A program made the translations under genes and the position numbers. Source: an uncultured Bacteroides sp. (GTDB lineage Bacteria > Bacteroidota > Bacteroidia > Bacteroidales > Bacteroidaceae). Taken from it: 8,185 bases of DNA. The DNA is taken from positions 1 through 8,185 of the forward strand of contig CAKUYM010000187.1 of assembly GCA_934716785.1 (NCBI GenBank), given 5' to 3'. This document shows, in pieces, positions 7,913-8,185 of this stretch; position 1 is the first letter of the stretch; every line of letters begins with the position of its first letter. The notes under the pieces were generated by a model, which worked only from the letters and a program-made list of their open reading frames with translations, was not told where the DNA came from and did not search any database.

Positions 7913-7920
7913 CAAATTTA
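7913..7920 (-). promoter_or_regulatory. Probable promoter (-7 box) of the V-ATPase operon
   Basis: On the minus strand this reads TAAATTTG, matching the Bacteroides -7 consensus TAnnTTTG. It sits about 60 bases before the subunit E start, giving a leader of roughly 50 bases. The region at the -33 distance (about 7940-7946) is a T-run on the minus strand rather than a clear TTTG, so the match is partial. It is the best promoter candidate upstream of the operon. Confidence 0.5.
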
Positions 7921-8032
7921 CAAAAATCAATTTGATAAAAAAGAGAAAGATGAAAAGAAAAATACTTCCCTTCTTATAAAATCACACTTTTACACCAATT
8001 TTATTCCAATAATATCCTTATAATATTACTAA

Positions 8033-8060
8033 ATGACATTTTTCAGCCTAAGACTGTCAT
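8033..8060. repeat. Inverted repeat ATGACA-N16-TGTCAT
   Basis: Perfect 6-base arms at 8033-8038 and 8055-8060 are separated by 16 bases. It lies about 115 bases upstream of the presumed operon promoter. It could be an operator half-site pair or chance in A/T-rich DNA; nothing in the window decides this. Confidence 0.3.
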
Positions 8061-8090
8061 AAACTTTAAATTCGTGAGTTCCCCCCCTAT

Positions 8091-8131
8091 CGGGTGAGCC
8101 GAGTTTAGGAAGTGGATTACCCGTCTTTTTT
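8091..8131 (+). terminator. Orphan intrinsic terminator-like hairpin on the plus strand
   Basis: CGGGT (8091-8095) pairs with ACCCG (8119-8123). The stem extends through G-T and A-T, one mismatch, then two G-C pairs, around a 13-base loop. It is followed on the plus strand by TCTTTTTT (8124-8131). That is the shape of a rho-independent terminator for rightward transcription, yet no plus-strand gene is seen to its left. It may end a small RNA or act as a leader attenuator for a gene beyond the right edge. It is not oriented to end transcription entering from the right. Confidence 0.5.
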
Positions 8132-8153
8132 AATTGATCCGTTTTATACGTTT

Positions 8154-8177
8154 TTTTTCTTAGACTACCAAGAAAAA
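8154..8177. repeat. A/T-rich inverted repeat TTTTTCTT-N8-AAGAAAAA
   Basis: Perfect 8-base arms (8154-8161 and 8170-8177) flank an 8-base loop at the right edge of the window. The stem has one G-C pair, so it is weak. It could be part of a terminator whose context continues outside the window. Confidence 0.35.
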
Positions 8178-8185
8178 CAGAAAAC

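Larger units (their letters stand above)
7853..8185. other. Non-coding region upstream of the V-ATPase operon
   Basis: This 333-base A/T-rich stretch has no credible coding frame on either strand. It holds the presumed operon promoter (7913-7920), a purine-rich tract on the plus strand (about 7937-7963), an inverted repeat (8033-8060), a run of seven C (8081-8087), the plus-strand terminator-like hairpin and an A/T inverted repeat at the right end. The gene to the right is not visible. Confidence 0.7.

Noticed and set aside
8091..8131. Reading the right-hand hairpin as the terminator of a minus-strand gene entering from the right
   Set aside because: On the minus strand the stem is followed by a G-run and not by T residues, so the polarity is wrong.

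Overview
The window carries a single minus-strand operon for a bacterial V-type (A/V-type) rotary ATPase, read from right to left in the order E, a DUF2764-like protein, A, B, D, I, K. The organism is most likely a member of the Bacteroidales, probably Bacteroides or a close relative. The evidence is moderate GC content, nearly absent Shine-Dalgarno sequences with A/T-rich stretches before most starts, and two copies of the Bacteroides -7 promoter box (TAnnTTTG on the coding strand). The gene order and the sequence variants resemble the compact V-ATPase operons of chlamydiae, spirochaetes and Bacteroidetes. These lack recognisable F and G genes and carry an uncharacterised gene between E and A.

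Layout from right to left, in the direction of transcription. 8185-7853 is non-coding: it holds the presumed operon promoter, an orphan hairpin with a T-tract pointing the other way, and two short inverted repeats. Then come E (7852-7262), the DUF2764-like gene (7250-6408), A (6390-4633), B (4599-3280), D (3220-2615, GTG start), I (2618-795, overlapping D by 4 bases behind a strong Shine-Dalgarno) and K (744-283). Two hairpins follow K, the second (208-245) looking like an intrinsic terminator. The leftmost 200 bases hold a Bacteroides-type promoter and a Shine-Dalgarno at the very edge, so another minus-strand gene probably starts just outside the window.

How the parts work together: A and B form the catalytic hexamer, with the P-loop in A and an arginine finger in B. 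D is the central axle. E is the peripheral stalk. I is the stator membrane subunit with the two conserved channel arginines, and K is a double-hairpin rotor-ring proteolipid. K has every side chain that binds Na+ in the Enterococcus hirae ring, so the machine is predicted to move Na+. Whether it makes or spends ATP cannot be told from the sequence.

The most interesting point is the DUF2764-like gene. It occupies the place of subunit C, which joins rotor axle to ring, and shows three faint copies of motifs like those of the C/AC39 family. I propose it is the missing C subunit. No F or G gene is visible, so the complex is either reduced or completed from elsewhere.
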